Shown piece by piece: positions 21,445 to 29,239 of a stretch of DNA of 64,000 nt. A program made the translations under genes and the position numbers. Every line of letters starts with the position of its first letter. Position 1 is the stretch's first letter. The notes beneath the pieces were generated by a model. It had not been told where the DNA came from, did not search any database, and saw nothing but the letters and a program-made list of their open reading frames with translations. The stretch spans positions 124,001 through 188,000 of the forward strand of contig NW_015961961.1 in the NCBI RefSeq assembly GCF_000497045.1. Direction: 5' to 3'. The DNA is from Kalmanozyma brasiliensis GHG001. Lineage: Eukaryota; Basidiomycota; Ustilaginomycetes; Ustilaginales.

Positions 21445-23184
21445 ATGTCGAGCGCAAACGGCAACGGCAGCCATGCCAGCAAAGGCAAGAAGCGAGTCAT
21501 CGTCGTCGGCGCCGGTGCCTCTGGCATGTCTGCGTGCCACGCCTTCTCCGCCTCGCCCAACGAGTTCGACGTAACCCTCTACGACAAGCAGTGCACGCTC
21601 GGTGGCTCGGCGACCTCCTATCAGCTCCCCGACCCAGCCAAGTACAAGTCGCAGTACATCAACGACGGTGTCCAAGGTGCCTCCCCTGTGTTCTACAACA
21701 CCTTCAAGGTCTTTGAGCATGTGCTCGGGTTCAAGGCTCAGGAGGTGGGCATGCAGATTTCGTTCGGAAAAGGCAAAGAGTCGTTCTGGTCCAACGTCTT
21801 CCCCTCCGAGCTCGTCGAGAAGTATGCCAAGGACATCAAGAAATTCGGTACGACACTCAAGACGATCAAGCGCTTCGAGGTGTTGTTCGCCGTCATCCCC
21901 GTGCACAAGATGTTGAAAATGTTCGGCTTCTCGGACGAGTTCGGTGAGCGAATGGTGTACCCCTTGGTCGCGCTCTTCTTCGGCACGGGCAACGATACGA
22001 AGCACATCTCGTCTGCCATCTTGGAGCGAGTCTTCCTGGACCCTAGCATGCGACTGTTCGAATTCTCGGAAGACAGTCTGTTGGCTAGCGTGCCAACGAT
22101 GATGGCGTTCCCGGAGCTCGCGCGTGTCTACGCAGCCTGGGAAGACGAGGTGACCAAGAACGGCAACATTCGCATCGAGACGAGTCGCGAAGTCACCTCG
22201 ATCCAACGCAACACCGCCCTCGCCCGCAAGCAGGGCGGCAACATTCTTGTCACCTCCCGTCGCGTCGACAAGGACGGCAAGCCTCTCACCACCGGCGATG
22301 AGGACGAACGCACCGAGGTGTTCGACGAGCTCATTCTCGCCTGTGACGCAGACACGTCGCTCAAGATCCTCGGTAAGTCGGCCACCTGGAAGGAGCGCAA
22401 GATCCTCGGCTCCATCGTCTACCGTTGGGACATTACCACCACGCACAACGACTACGACTACATGTGCAAGCACTACCAGATGACCTACGACGCCAAGTAC
22501 AATGCCAAGAACCGGGACGACAAGGAGACGAAGGAGAAGTTTGAGTTTGCCGAGAAGAACTGGAAGCCGCTGTACCTGATCAAGATGTACGAGGACGATC
22601 CGGCGTTGATCGAGATGTCGTTTGATCTGACCAACTATCAACCGCAATTCTCGGGCTCTGGTCCGACGGGACCGAGGGAGCACGGGGCGAGGTCGCCCGA
22701 GTCTGCGCCTCCACGCGAGCGCCAGGGTCCCCATGGCAAACAGGGCGATTCTCAGGAGAAAGAGCTCTCCCAACTCCCCTCTACCGATCCCAAAGACCTC
22801 AAAGATCCCCCCGTCGAAGATCACGTCTTCCAAACCATCTTCCTCAACAAGGAACTCTCGGACAAATGGACCAAGGACGAAATTTCCAAGGACAAGATCA
22901 TCCTCGAGAAGTGGTGGAAGCAACAATCGCATCGTTGGACGCACTATGCCTACGTGGTCCCCTGGCTGTGGCTGATCAACAACGCCAACCACACCAACTA
23001 CTGTGGTGGCTGGACGCTGGTCAATATGCAGGAGATCGCCATTGTCAGTGGTTATGCGGCCGCAGTTGCTATTGGGGCAAAGTATCCGTTCGAGGAGGAC
23101 AAGGAGGCTGCGAGGTTGTTCAACTTGTATAATGCGTTGGCCCATTTGAGCTTTAAGAACGCCAAGAAGGCGTTGAAGGGTTGA
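21445..23184 (+). CDS. FAD/NAD(P)-binding oxidoreductase, amine oxidase/phytoene desaturase-like
   Basis: A 579-residue protein from the first in-frame ATG (21445). The N-terminus has a Rossmann dinucleotide motif (VIVVGAGASGMSACHAF) followed by the acidic-end strand VTLYDKQ and the GGSATSY segment usual in the flavin amine oxidase/desaturase superfamily. A conserved central block contains FGFSDEFGERMVYPLVALFF and FEFSEDSLLASVPTM. Residues about 410-465 are a Pro/Gly/Ser-rich insert (SGPTGPREHGARSPES). The C-terminus ends in a second conserved block with WTHYAYVVPWLWLINNAN and a Gly-rich NYCGGW, consistent with the rest of the FAD site. No signal peptide or clear membrane anchor. The substrate cannot be read from the sequence; carotenoid desaturase activity is not supported specifically. 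Ends 121 nt from the convergent Pga1-like gene. Confidence 0.78.
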   Translation: MSSANGNGSHASKGKKRVIVVGAGASGMSACHAFSASPNEFDVTLYDKQCTLGGSATSYQLPDPAKYKSQYINDGVQGASPVFYNTFKVFEHVLGFKAQEVGMQISFGKGKESFWSNVFPSELVEKYAKDIKKFGTTLKTIKRFEVLFAVIPVHKMLKMFGFSDEFGERMVYPLVALFFGTGNDTKHISSAILERVFLDPSMRLFEFSEDSLLASVPTMMAFPELARVYAAWEDEVTKNGNIRIETSREVTSIQRNTALARKQGGNILVTSRRVDKDGKPLTTGDEDERTEVFDELILACDADTSLKILGKSATWKERKILGSIVYRWDITTTHNDYDYMCKHYQMTYDAKYNAKNRDDKETKEKFEFAEKNWKPLYLIKMYEDDPALIEMSFDLTNYQPQFSGSGPTGPREHGARSPESAPPRERQGPHGKQGDSQEKELSQLPSTDPKDLKDPPVEDHVFQTIFLNKELSDKWTKDEISKDKIILEKWWKQQSHRWTHYAYVVPWLWLINNANHTNYCGGWTLVNMQEIAIVSGYAAAVAIGAKYPFEEDKEAARLFNLYNALAHLSFKNAKKALKG

Positions 23185-23305
23185 AGAGGGAGAGTAGAGC
23201 TTGAACATCGTTGTTTACTGCTAGTTTTGTGGCTCGTTTTGGAATACACGCATACCCATGTTCCCAATATCGCTTCTGCTTGTCGAGCGTGTGAAGAGAT
23301 CACGG

Positions 23306-24501
23306 CTACTCGTCCTTTCCTCCCTTGCCCATCTTTGGCAGCATCCCATCCAGCAGCGGCCGGACACCCCACCATCCAACTACGACCATCATCGCCATCG
23401 GCAGCGCCATGCTCAATGCCGTTGCCGGTACAGCACCCAGGTACAGTCTCTCGAGTGTGAGATGAATCGGTGCCGTCCTTTCCCCTTCTCCGTCCCCCGT
23501 CTTCGAATCGGTTGCTAACGAACCAAAGACCTTCTCCGCGAGCCAGAACAACGGAGAATCCTCCCTCTCCACATCTGCTGGTGGAATCGCAACCCCGATC
23601 TTCCTCACCACCAGATGCAGGTACAACTTGGGACACGGGAAGCGGGGCACATCGCTTGGGTCCTTCGTCATCCTGATCGTGTCATTTGCGAGGATCTCCG
23701 CTGGCACCTCAACTCTGTCCGGCTGCTCGAACACCACCCTGTCCTTCTTGTTCGGTGCGCCCGTCTCCTTCGGCACGATCGACGTCACCACTGCGTGATT
23801 CGGCACCTGCGTCTTTCCCCCCCTCTCCCGGTCTACTTTCACGGTGTCCACCAGTTCCGCTCGCCACTCGACCCCTCCCATCCTCAACACCTCTTCAGGT
23901 CCAACCACGTCCAGCTCCACATCCAGCGCCAGATGTGCCGCTACCGAAGCACGAAGCGTGAAGCGCTTGGCGAAGTACCACGCGATCGAATCGATCCACT
24001 GGCGGACGTAGCGATCGCGCGGGTTAAGGTCGGCGTACATCCCCGCCTGCCGAGGGGTGGGGAGCGTGAAGGAGGAACTGGCAAGATCGAGCACAAGCCA
24101 GGCGCCGCTTTTGGAATCGAGTAGGGTGGACGAAGCGGTTGGATGGACGGTGAATAGGGACGGCTTGGAGGTCGGACGCAAGATCGGCCTGTGCGAATCA
24201 AAGAAGGTCTTGTCAATCAAAGCTCTCCTCACAATGTACAAGCGACCACAGTCGTGCCACACATTGAAAGAAAACGATGTATTCCAGTAGCAACGACTGT
24301 GATCGCAAACACTGGTCTACATGGACGAAGCGCGACAACTCACCAATTCGCCGAGAGCTGATCCGCAGCCCTGGCCGCCAGATGACCGTATTCGTCCGCA
24401 CGACAGAGGACCGGACCGAAGTTTCGAATCTCGGTGTTGGCCTCGACCCCCGGGCTGACCACCGCTAGGACGGCAGCAAAGAGCGCGAACAGACGAAGCA
24501 T
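23306..24501 (-). CDS. ER membrane protein, Pga1-like (candidate GPI mannosyltransferase II cofactor), spliced
   Basis: Predicted as two exons, 24501-24344 and 24188-23306, giving 346 residues. The start MLRLFALFAAVLAVVSPG is a clear signal peptide, followed by NTEIRNF at the predicted mature end, a pattern I associate with fungal Pga1-type ER proteins that assist the second GPI mannosyltransferase. The intron begins GTGAGT at 24343, has an ATTGAC branch-like site and ends CACAG at 24189, joining ...SAN-W-PILRP in frame. A WLVLDL block and an FTLRASVAA block follow; near the C-terminus is one membrane helix (ALSMALPMAMMVVVGWWGV) and a lysine-rich tail. Exon 1 lies entirely inside the monooxygenase frame and in the same phase. 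Gene structure is likely; the Pga1 name is tentative, and this could simply be a conserved fungal membrane protein. Confidence 0.5.
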
Positions 24502-26499
24502 CCTACCCTTGCCGGCCTGTTGTTGGTGCCCCGCCTTGCCTTTCTGTGCAATCGGTACAGCTGCTACCGGGGTGGCGAGGGGTTCAAAATCGCTCTGGAA
24601 CCGACGTGCTTTGTTTGTCCCGTACTGCTGCGCCATTCCCTTGCTTCGACGTGGTGAAAATGGTCGCGTGACGGCATTCACGACGTTCCAAACTTTCTCC
24701 AGGACGAGAGCGACGAGGTTGATCCAAGCGTAAAAGATCATCGGGATCAACCCCATCATGAGGTTGCCGACAACACCGCGACGTTGGATCGTGTCGTAGA
24801 TCTCGGTCTCGACGATGCGCCTGGCATCCGGGTGTCGATATGGGCCCAACAGGCGGTAGAAGGTGGGGAAGGCAGCACCAAAGCAGTAGATGAGGGTCAC
24901 TTTGAGACCGTGTTCCCACCAGAGCTGGCCAAGGGGCGGAGCGGTGCCCATGTCGCGCGCGAGGGTCGAGACGTAGGAGGAGTAGTCGACGCCGTACTTG
25001 ATCCTTGCGTTTTCTTTGACGAGGAGGTAGTAGTGAGGTGTCGAAAGCGGTGCTGGGATCTGGTCGCGGAGGATGAGCGTCCAGAGCTGTGCTTGCATCT
25101 CTGCGATGGGAGGGATGGCGCCGACACCGGGTCGCACGAAGCCAATGAAGGCCACCGATGGGTCTTCGGGGTCGAACACGTCTCTGCAACGAACAGTGGC
25201 AGGAACCGGATACTCTTTGGAGAGAAAGTCGAACTGCTGAGTGTAGCCCGTGGCGTAGACGACGACGTCCGGCTTGACGATGCGGTTCCGCATGCGAAGA
25301 TCCTCCTTGCGGCCATTGCGGACGAACTCGACGATGCCATCCTCGTGAACGCGAGCGGGGTTCGGAGCCAGGTCGACAGACACCTCTTCGGGCTTGACCG
25401 TCGGTGGGTCGAGGTAGCGAGTGATGCGTTCCAAGAAAGGCGAACGATTCTTCCAGCCGCGATTGATATATGGCATGGCTCTGCTGCTCTTGTTGAGGAA
25501 AGTGTAGGCGCGTCCCAACCGATGTGGTTCCAACTCGCCGACCCACTGACTGCACCCAGCCTGCGTGCCGGTCAGAGCCCAGAGAAGGCGCTTGATGACA
25601 AAGTCCGAGACGAACCAGCGCAGATGGGCAGCCGCAACCCAAGGGTGGACGTAGGCTGTCTCGAAGAGGTTGGTGATGAGACCATCGATGGGAAGGTTGC
25701 CGTCAAAGACGTTGCCGAAGACGACGAAATCGGCGAGAACCGCTGGAAAGAGGAGGAAGCCCGATCTTGTGCAGAGGACGACCTCTTTTGCACCTGCCTT
25801 CACCGCCTCGTAGGCCATGTCCATGCCGGTCTCGCCTGTACCCATGATCATGACGCGCTTGCCACGATACAGCGAGCGGTCCTTGAATTGAGACGAGTGG
25901 AGTGTGACGATTTCGGATGCGTTTGATGCGTGGTGGATGGGCTCTAGGATGCGAGATGCAACGGTTTCCTTTGAGCCCATGGGCTCCGTGACGACCTGAT
26001 CTCCTTCGATGATAGGAGGCAGGCCCGGAATGCTTGGGATCGCGGGTGTGACGTGAAGACCCGAGCAGACACACAGGTGAGAGAAGAGCTCCGAGCGATC
26101 CGCCGCGTCTTTGTGGTCAGCATCCAGCGAGCGGTACCGCAAGAGATGACCGCCTTCGACCTTGACCGACTTGATGACCTTTGTCCTCATGCGGAAATTG
26201 CATCGTTGCCTCAGATCGAAGTGTGTAGTATAGTCCTCTAGGTATTGGACGTATTCGTCGAGGGTGAGATGGTCCTTGTGCTCGAGGGGAAGGCGAAAGT
26301 CGGAGAACGAGGTGAGCTGTTTGGACGAGACGAGTGTGGCATTCGAGTAGGAGCGATATCGGAAGGTGCCACCTATGTCTGATTCAGCTTCAAAGATGGT
26401 GATCTCTGGCTTGAAGTTGGGATCGGAATCGGCCGCTTCGAGCATGGTCTTGGCGGTGACTAGGGCACTCGGCCCAGCTCCGATGATTGCGACCTTCAT
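24340..26499 (-). CDS. Flavin-containing monooxygenase (dimethylaniline monooxygenase-like)
   Basis: The first plausible ATG is at 26499 (MKVAIIGAGPSA, the FAD-binding GxGxxA/G motif at residues 7-12). A second dinucleotide motif for NADPH (MGTGETGMD, near residue 220) and the ATGY motif (YATGYTQQFDFL, near 414) place it in the FMO/Baeyer-Villiger family, which oxygenates N- or S-containing or carbonyl substrates. A hydrophobic helix (MIFYAWINLVALVLEKVW) near residue 590 could associate it with membrane. The frame has no stop until 24340, so as read it has 719 residues, but the last 53 coincide with the signal peptide exon of the next gene. The true FMO end may be near residue 665 through an unrecognised intron, or the transcript may be a read-through. 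The frame continues upstream of 26499 to a non-ATG codon, which I ignore. Confidence 0.8.
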   Translation of the reverse strand: MKVAIIGAGPSALVTAKTMLEAADSDPNFKPEITIFEAESDIGGTFRYRSYSNATLVSSKQLTSFSDFRLPLEHKDHLTLDEYVQYLEDYTTHFDLRQRCNFRMRTKVIKSVKVEGGHLLRYRSLDADHKDAADRSELFSHLCVCSGLHVTPAIPSIPGLPPIIEGDQVVTEPMGSKETVASRILEPIHHASNASEIVTLHSSQFKDRSLYRGKRVMIMGTGETGMDMAYEAVKAGAKEVVLCTRSGFLLFPAVLADFVVFGNVFDGNLPIDGLITNLFETAYVHPWVAAAHLRWFVSDFVIKRLLWALTGTQAGCSQWVGELEPHRLGRAYTFLNKSSRAMPYINRGWKNRSPFLERITRYLDPPTVKPEEVSVDLAPNPARVHEDGIVEFVRNGRKEDLRMRNRIVKPDVVVYATGYTQQFDFLSKEYPVPATVRCRDVFDPEDPSVAFIGFVRPGVGAIPPIAEMQAQLWTLILRDQIPAPLSTPHYYLLVKENARIKYGVDYSSYVSTLARDMGTAPPLGQLWWEHGLKVTLIYCFGAAFPTFYRLLGPYRHPDARRIVETEIYDTIQRRGVVGNLMMGLIPMIFYAWINLVALVLEKVWNVVNAVTRPFSPRRSKGMAQQYGTNKARRFQSDFEPLATPVAAVPIAQKGKAGHQQQAGKGRMLRLFALFAAVLAVVSPGVEANTEIRNFGPVLCRADEYGHLAARAADQLSANW

Positions 26500-26801
26500 C
26501 GTCAAATTCGCACGGCTGATGATGTGATGAGCGGAGATGCCGAAGAGTGACTGAAGAGTGGTGGGGTCAGCCGTCGGATGGCTCAAGTCAAGATGGAAGC
26601 TCGTCAAGCCATCTGGCGAAAAGAGTCGCAGCAAGACCCGGAGCGGGTCCCGGTTCAAGATGCGCGCCAAGTGCAACACGACCAAAAAAGGGTCCACGCA
26701 AGGGTGCGATCTGAGTCTGCATCTCAGCTTCTCACAGCGAGGGCCAGCTGACACACTGCTGAACGGGGCTGCGTCTTAACAATCTTTACTAAGAGGACAG
26801 C
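26500..26801. other. Promoter region of the monooxygenase gene
   Basis: About 300 nt between the monooxygenase ATG (leftward) and the 5S terminator. It probably holds the monooxygenase promoter. The upstream-open frame here has no ATG and no domain. No other feature seen. Confidence 0.4.
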
Positions 26802-26807
26802 AAAAAA
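26802..26807 (-). terminator. Pol III terminator of the 5S rRNA gene
   Basis: Run of six T residues on the minus strand immediately after the 5S 3' end, the usual RNA polymerase III stop. Confidence 0.75.
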
Positions 26808-26926
26808 GAACTGCAGCACCTAGGATTCCCGCGTGGTCCCCCACCGCAGTACTGACTAGGCGATACCTTGCTTAACTTCGCAGATCGGACGGGATGCGGT
26901 GCTTTCAAGGTTCTATGGCCGCAGAT
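26808..26926 (-). rRNA. 5S ribosomal RNA
   Basis: About 119 nt on the minus strand. It begins ATCTGCGGCCATAGAACC and contains the conserved 5S blocks GAAAGCACCGCATCCCGTCC and GATCTGCGAAGTTAAGC, then GGTGGGGGACCACGCGGG, ending GGTGCTGCAGTT. The 5' and 3' ends pair over about nine positions with one mismatch (helix I). The internal control region for TFIIIA and Pol III lies within the gene, and a T6 run follows. No 18S, 5.8S or 28S sequence is nearby, so this is a dispersed copy. The exact ends may be off by one or two bases. Confidence 0.93.
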
Positions 26927-29239
26927 GTAAAGACAGAGCAACATATGATACATGTATCCAGCTGCTTCATGTTTTACTCCGTGCCGAAAAACTTGGTTCG
27001 ACAGAAAAGTCAGGTTGGTCACCTGCGAGAGTTGTCGAAGGTGCGGTCCGTCCACAAAGAGAATCTCGATCCATGTCAGCAGGGTGTGTCGGAGCGTTTG
27101 TGTCCGGAGGGTACTGAGTAAAGCAGCAGAAGGGACGACGTCGGAAGAATGAGGGGCCGCGGCCGTTCAAAGCGGAGACACGGGAAGCATGGAATGTTTT
27201 TCTTCGTCGCCTAGAGCTCGTCATGCCGCCGGGAACGACTGAATTTTGAATTGTACAGCTTTCTTTGAGCTCGGCCACGACCACGACCGTGACCGTGACC
27301 GTGCTGTGGTATGGCCTCTTAGTGGCGGGTCAATGCGATAGCGCTGAGCCGTAAGCAGCTCTCCGTCTCCCAAAAGCTAAAGAGATTGTGATTGGCACGA
27401 TATTGAAGCTGCGGTGGTCTCATAGGCGAGCCTGCGTCGGTCGAGCCTATCTCTGCCTTTCAATGTTCGGTGCATGTCGGCGAGGACAGCCTAAACGCTT
27501 TCAGCGGATCAGGCCTTGCCGCGGATGATGCCGATGTGCTGGCCCACGATGTGACAAGCGAGGGAGGGTACGTGGTCGCCAAAGCCGACAAGCGACAACC
27601 TTACGACGAAGCGAAATGCGCCAGGGTCCTTTTGCGACGAAGGAAGCGTGGTACAAAGTACCAATTGATCTCCTGGACCCTTTGCAGCCTCACAAGGCTC
27701 TTGTGCCAGACGAGCAACGTCTTTCTGATCTGTCAAACTGCGACCGCTCACTCAAGAGCTCGCTATCGCTCACGCTGACGGTATTGTATGCTCGGTGCAA
27801 CCGTGTCCGACACCGGCGGCAAACTTAGCCAGAGCCGACTGCACGGCAAAGCAATCGACACGCATGCTCTTCTGGTCTGGAACAATGAAGTGGGCCAATT
27901 TCAACTCGGCAATCCTCACCCACTTTTACATAAGGAGGGTTTGAATTGACCGGTTCCTTGAATCGAGCCTGAAATTTAATTCACGCCTCCCATATTCAAT
28001 TCACTGCAGCCTGGCCGCGGCACTTGTGACTTGGGACAACCGAAAAACAAGTCTGGGCTCTAGACCAGTCTGGAATTCGATGCCCATTCAACTCGAAGGG
28101 CTGCTCGCCGAATTCCATTGACTGCTCTGCTGCCCATTCTTTGGATTTGGGACTCTGCAATTGCCACTCAGTTTGTGCTACACTGTCACGCCTCTGTCCC
28201 ACCCCCACAGCGGAAATTGCGTTTGGGTGTGCCTCGCCTCGACTCGCCTCGCCTGCACCTGACACTAGCAGCAGCTTTGTGTGCTGTGGGCTGTGGGCTG
28301 CTTGCTGTTCGCCTGCTGCTGCTGCCGCCGCCGCCCGCACTTTCCAGTTCGGCTTGCCGCCCGCCCGCAAGCTTGCTTCCTCGGCCAAATCTGCTCCTGC
28401 TGCTCCGCACTGTGCTCTGCTGTGCCACTTGGTTCGGCTCGCTCTGCTCCTCGCAGCCTTATGTGCAATATCGTCTCACACTCACTCTCCCGCCCGCCCG
28501 CACCTCGTCGTCCTCCTCGTTCCCTTCTTTGCAGCTCGTTTCTCTTCGTCGTCATCCTCACCCAAACATCATCACATCCGTCTCTTCATCTCGTCGCATC
28601 TTCCCCGTCTCCCGACATCTTTCATTCGCGACAACCCGCGCGCATCGTCATCACCATCCACGTACTAAACCTTGGCTGTTGACGCAATACGTCCTCCGTC
28701 GATCCACCACATCGTACCCCTGTCCCTGCAGACTCAGCTCGACATACACAAAGTATTTATCGTCTATCGTCCTCTTCGACACTTATCACTACGCATTCGA
28801 CTGCTGCACTCAGCTTGTTCGTCATTCGTGTCTTCAACACCAATCAGATTGCTTGGCTTGCTGAGCTGACCCGCCACGCGTTCCTGATCTGGCGTGCCTT
28901 CGTTGCTTGACAACAATCGCTTCGGTGATCTCACGACCATTCGTCGCCACCTCGCACCTCATCCCACCAGCGTGCTTGTTCTTCATTTCACAACCTCGCT
29001 ATACCGTCAACCGCAGCAGTTCCAACGCCGAGCCCGGCAATCTGATCTCCGAACAAAGCCCAGCACTCCTGGTTCTCACGCCGCCTCATCCCCCCTCAAT
29101 TGCATCGCCGTGCCCGCAACTCAGATTCTTCAGTCTGCACCATCATCTAGCCACCCATGTATCCTGTCCACCCTTTGCTCTAGGCACACCACCAACCACG
29201 ACCCGTTTCGCGGCTTTGACCCCTAGGTCTTCTCCTGCC
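26927..29239. other. Long interval with pyrimidine-rich leader of the membrane protein gene
   Basis: About 2.3 kb. The left part has no gene that I recognise and holds a short hexamer repeat at 27278-27303. From about 28140 to the ATG at 29240 the plus strand is strongly C/T-rich, which keeps several overlapping frames open (for example 28118-28864); these start at TTG or GTG, have low complexity and match nothing, so I read them as leader/promoter. An ACGCGT (MCB-type) site lies at 28876-28881. Confidence 0.45.
27278..27303 (+). repeat. Short tandem hexamer, CGACCR/TGACCG units
   Basis: About four and a third imperfect copies: CGACCA, CGACCG, TGACCG, TGACCG, TG. Noncoding, function unknown; it could be a microsatellite or a cluster of factor sites. 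Confidence 0.6.

Noticed and set aside
28118..28864. 248-codon plus-strand frame
   Set aside because: Opens at TTG and is made of C/T-rich low-complexity sequence; better read as leader.
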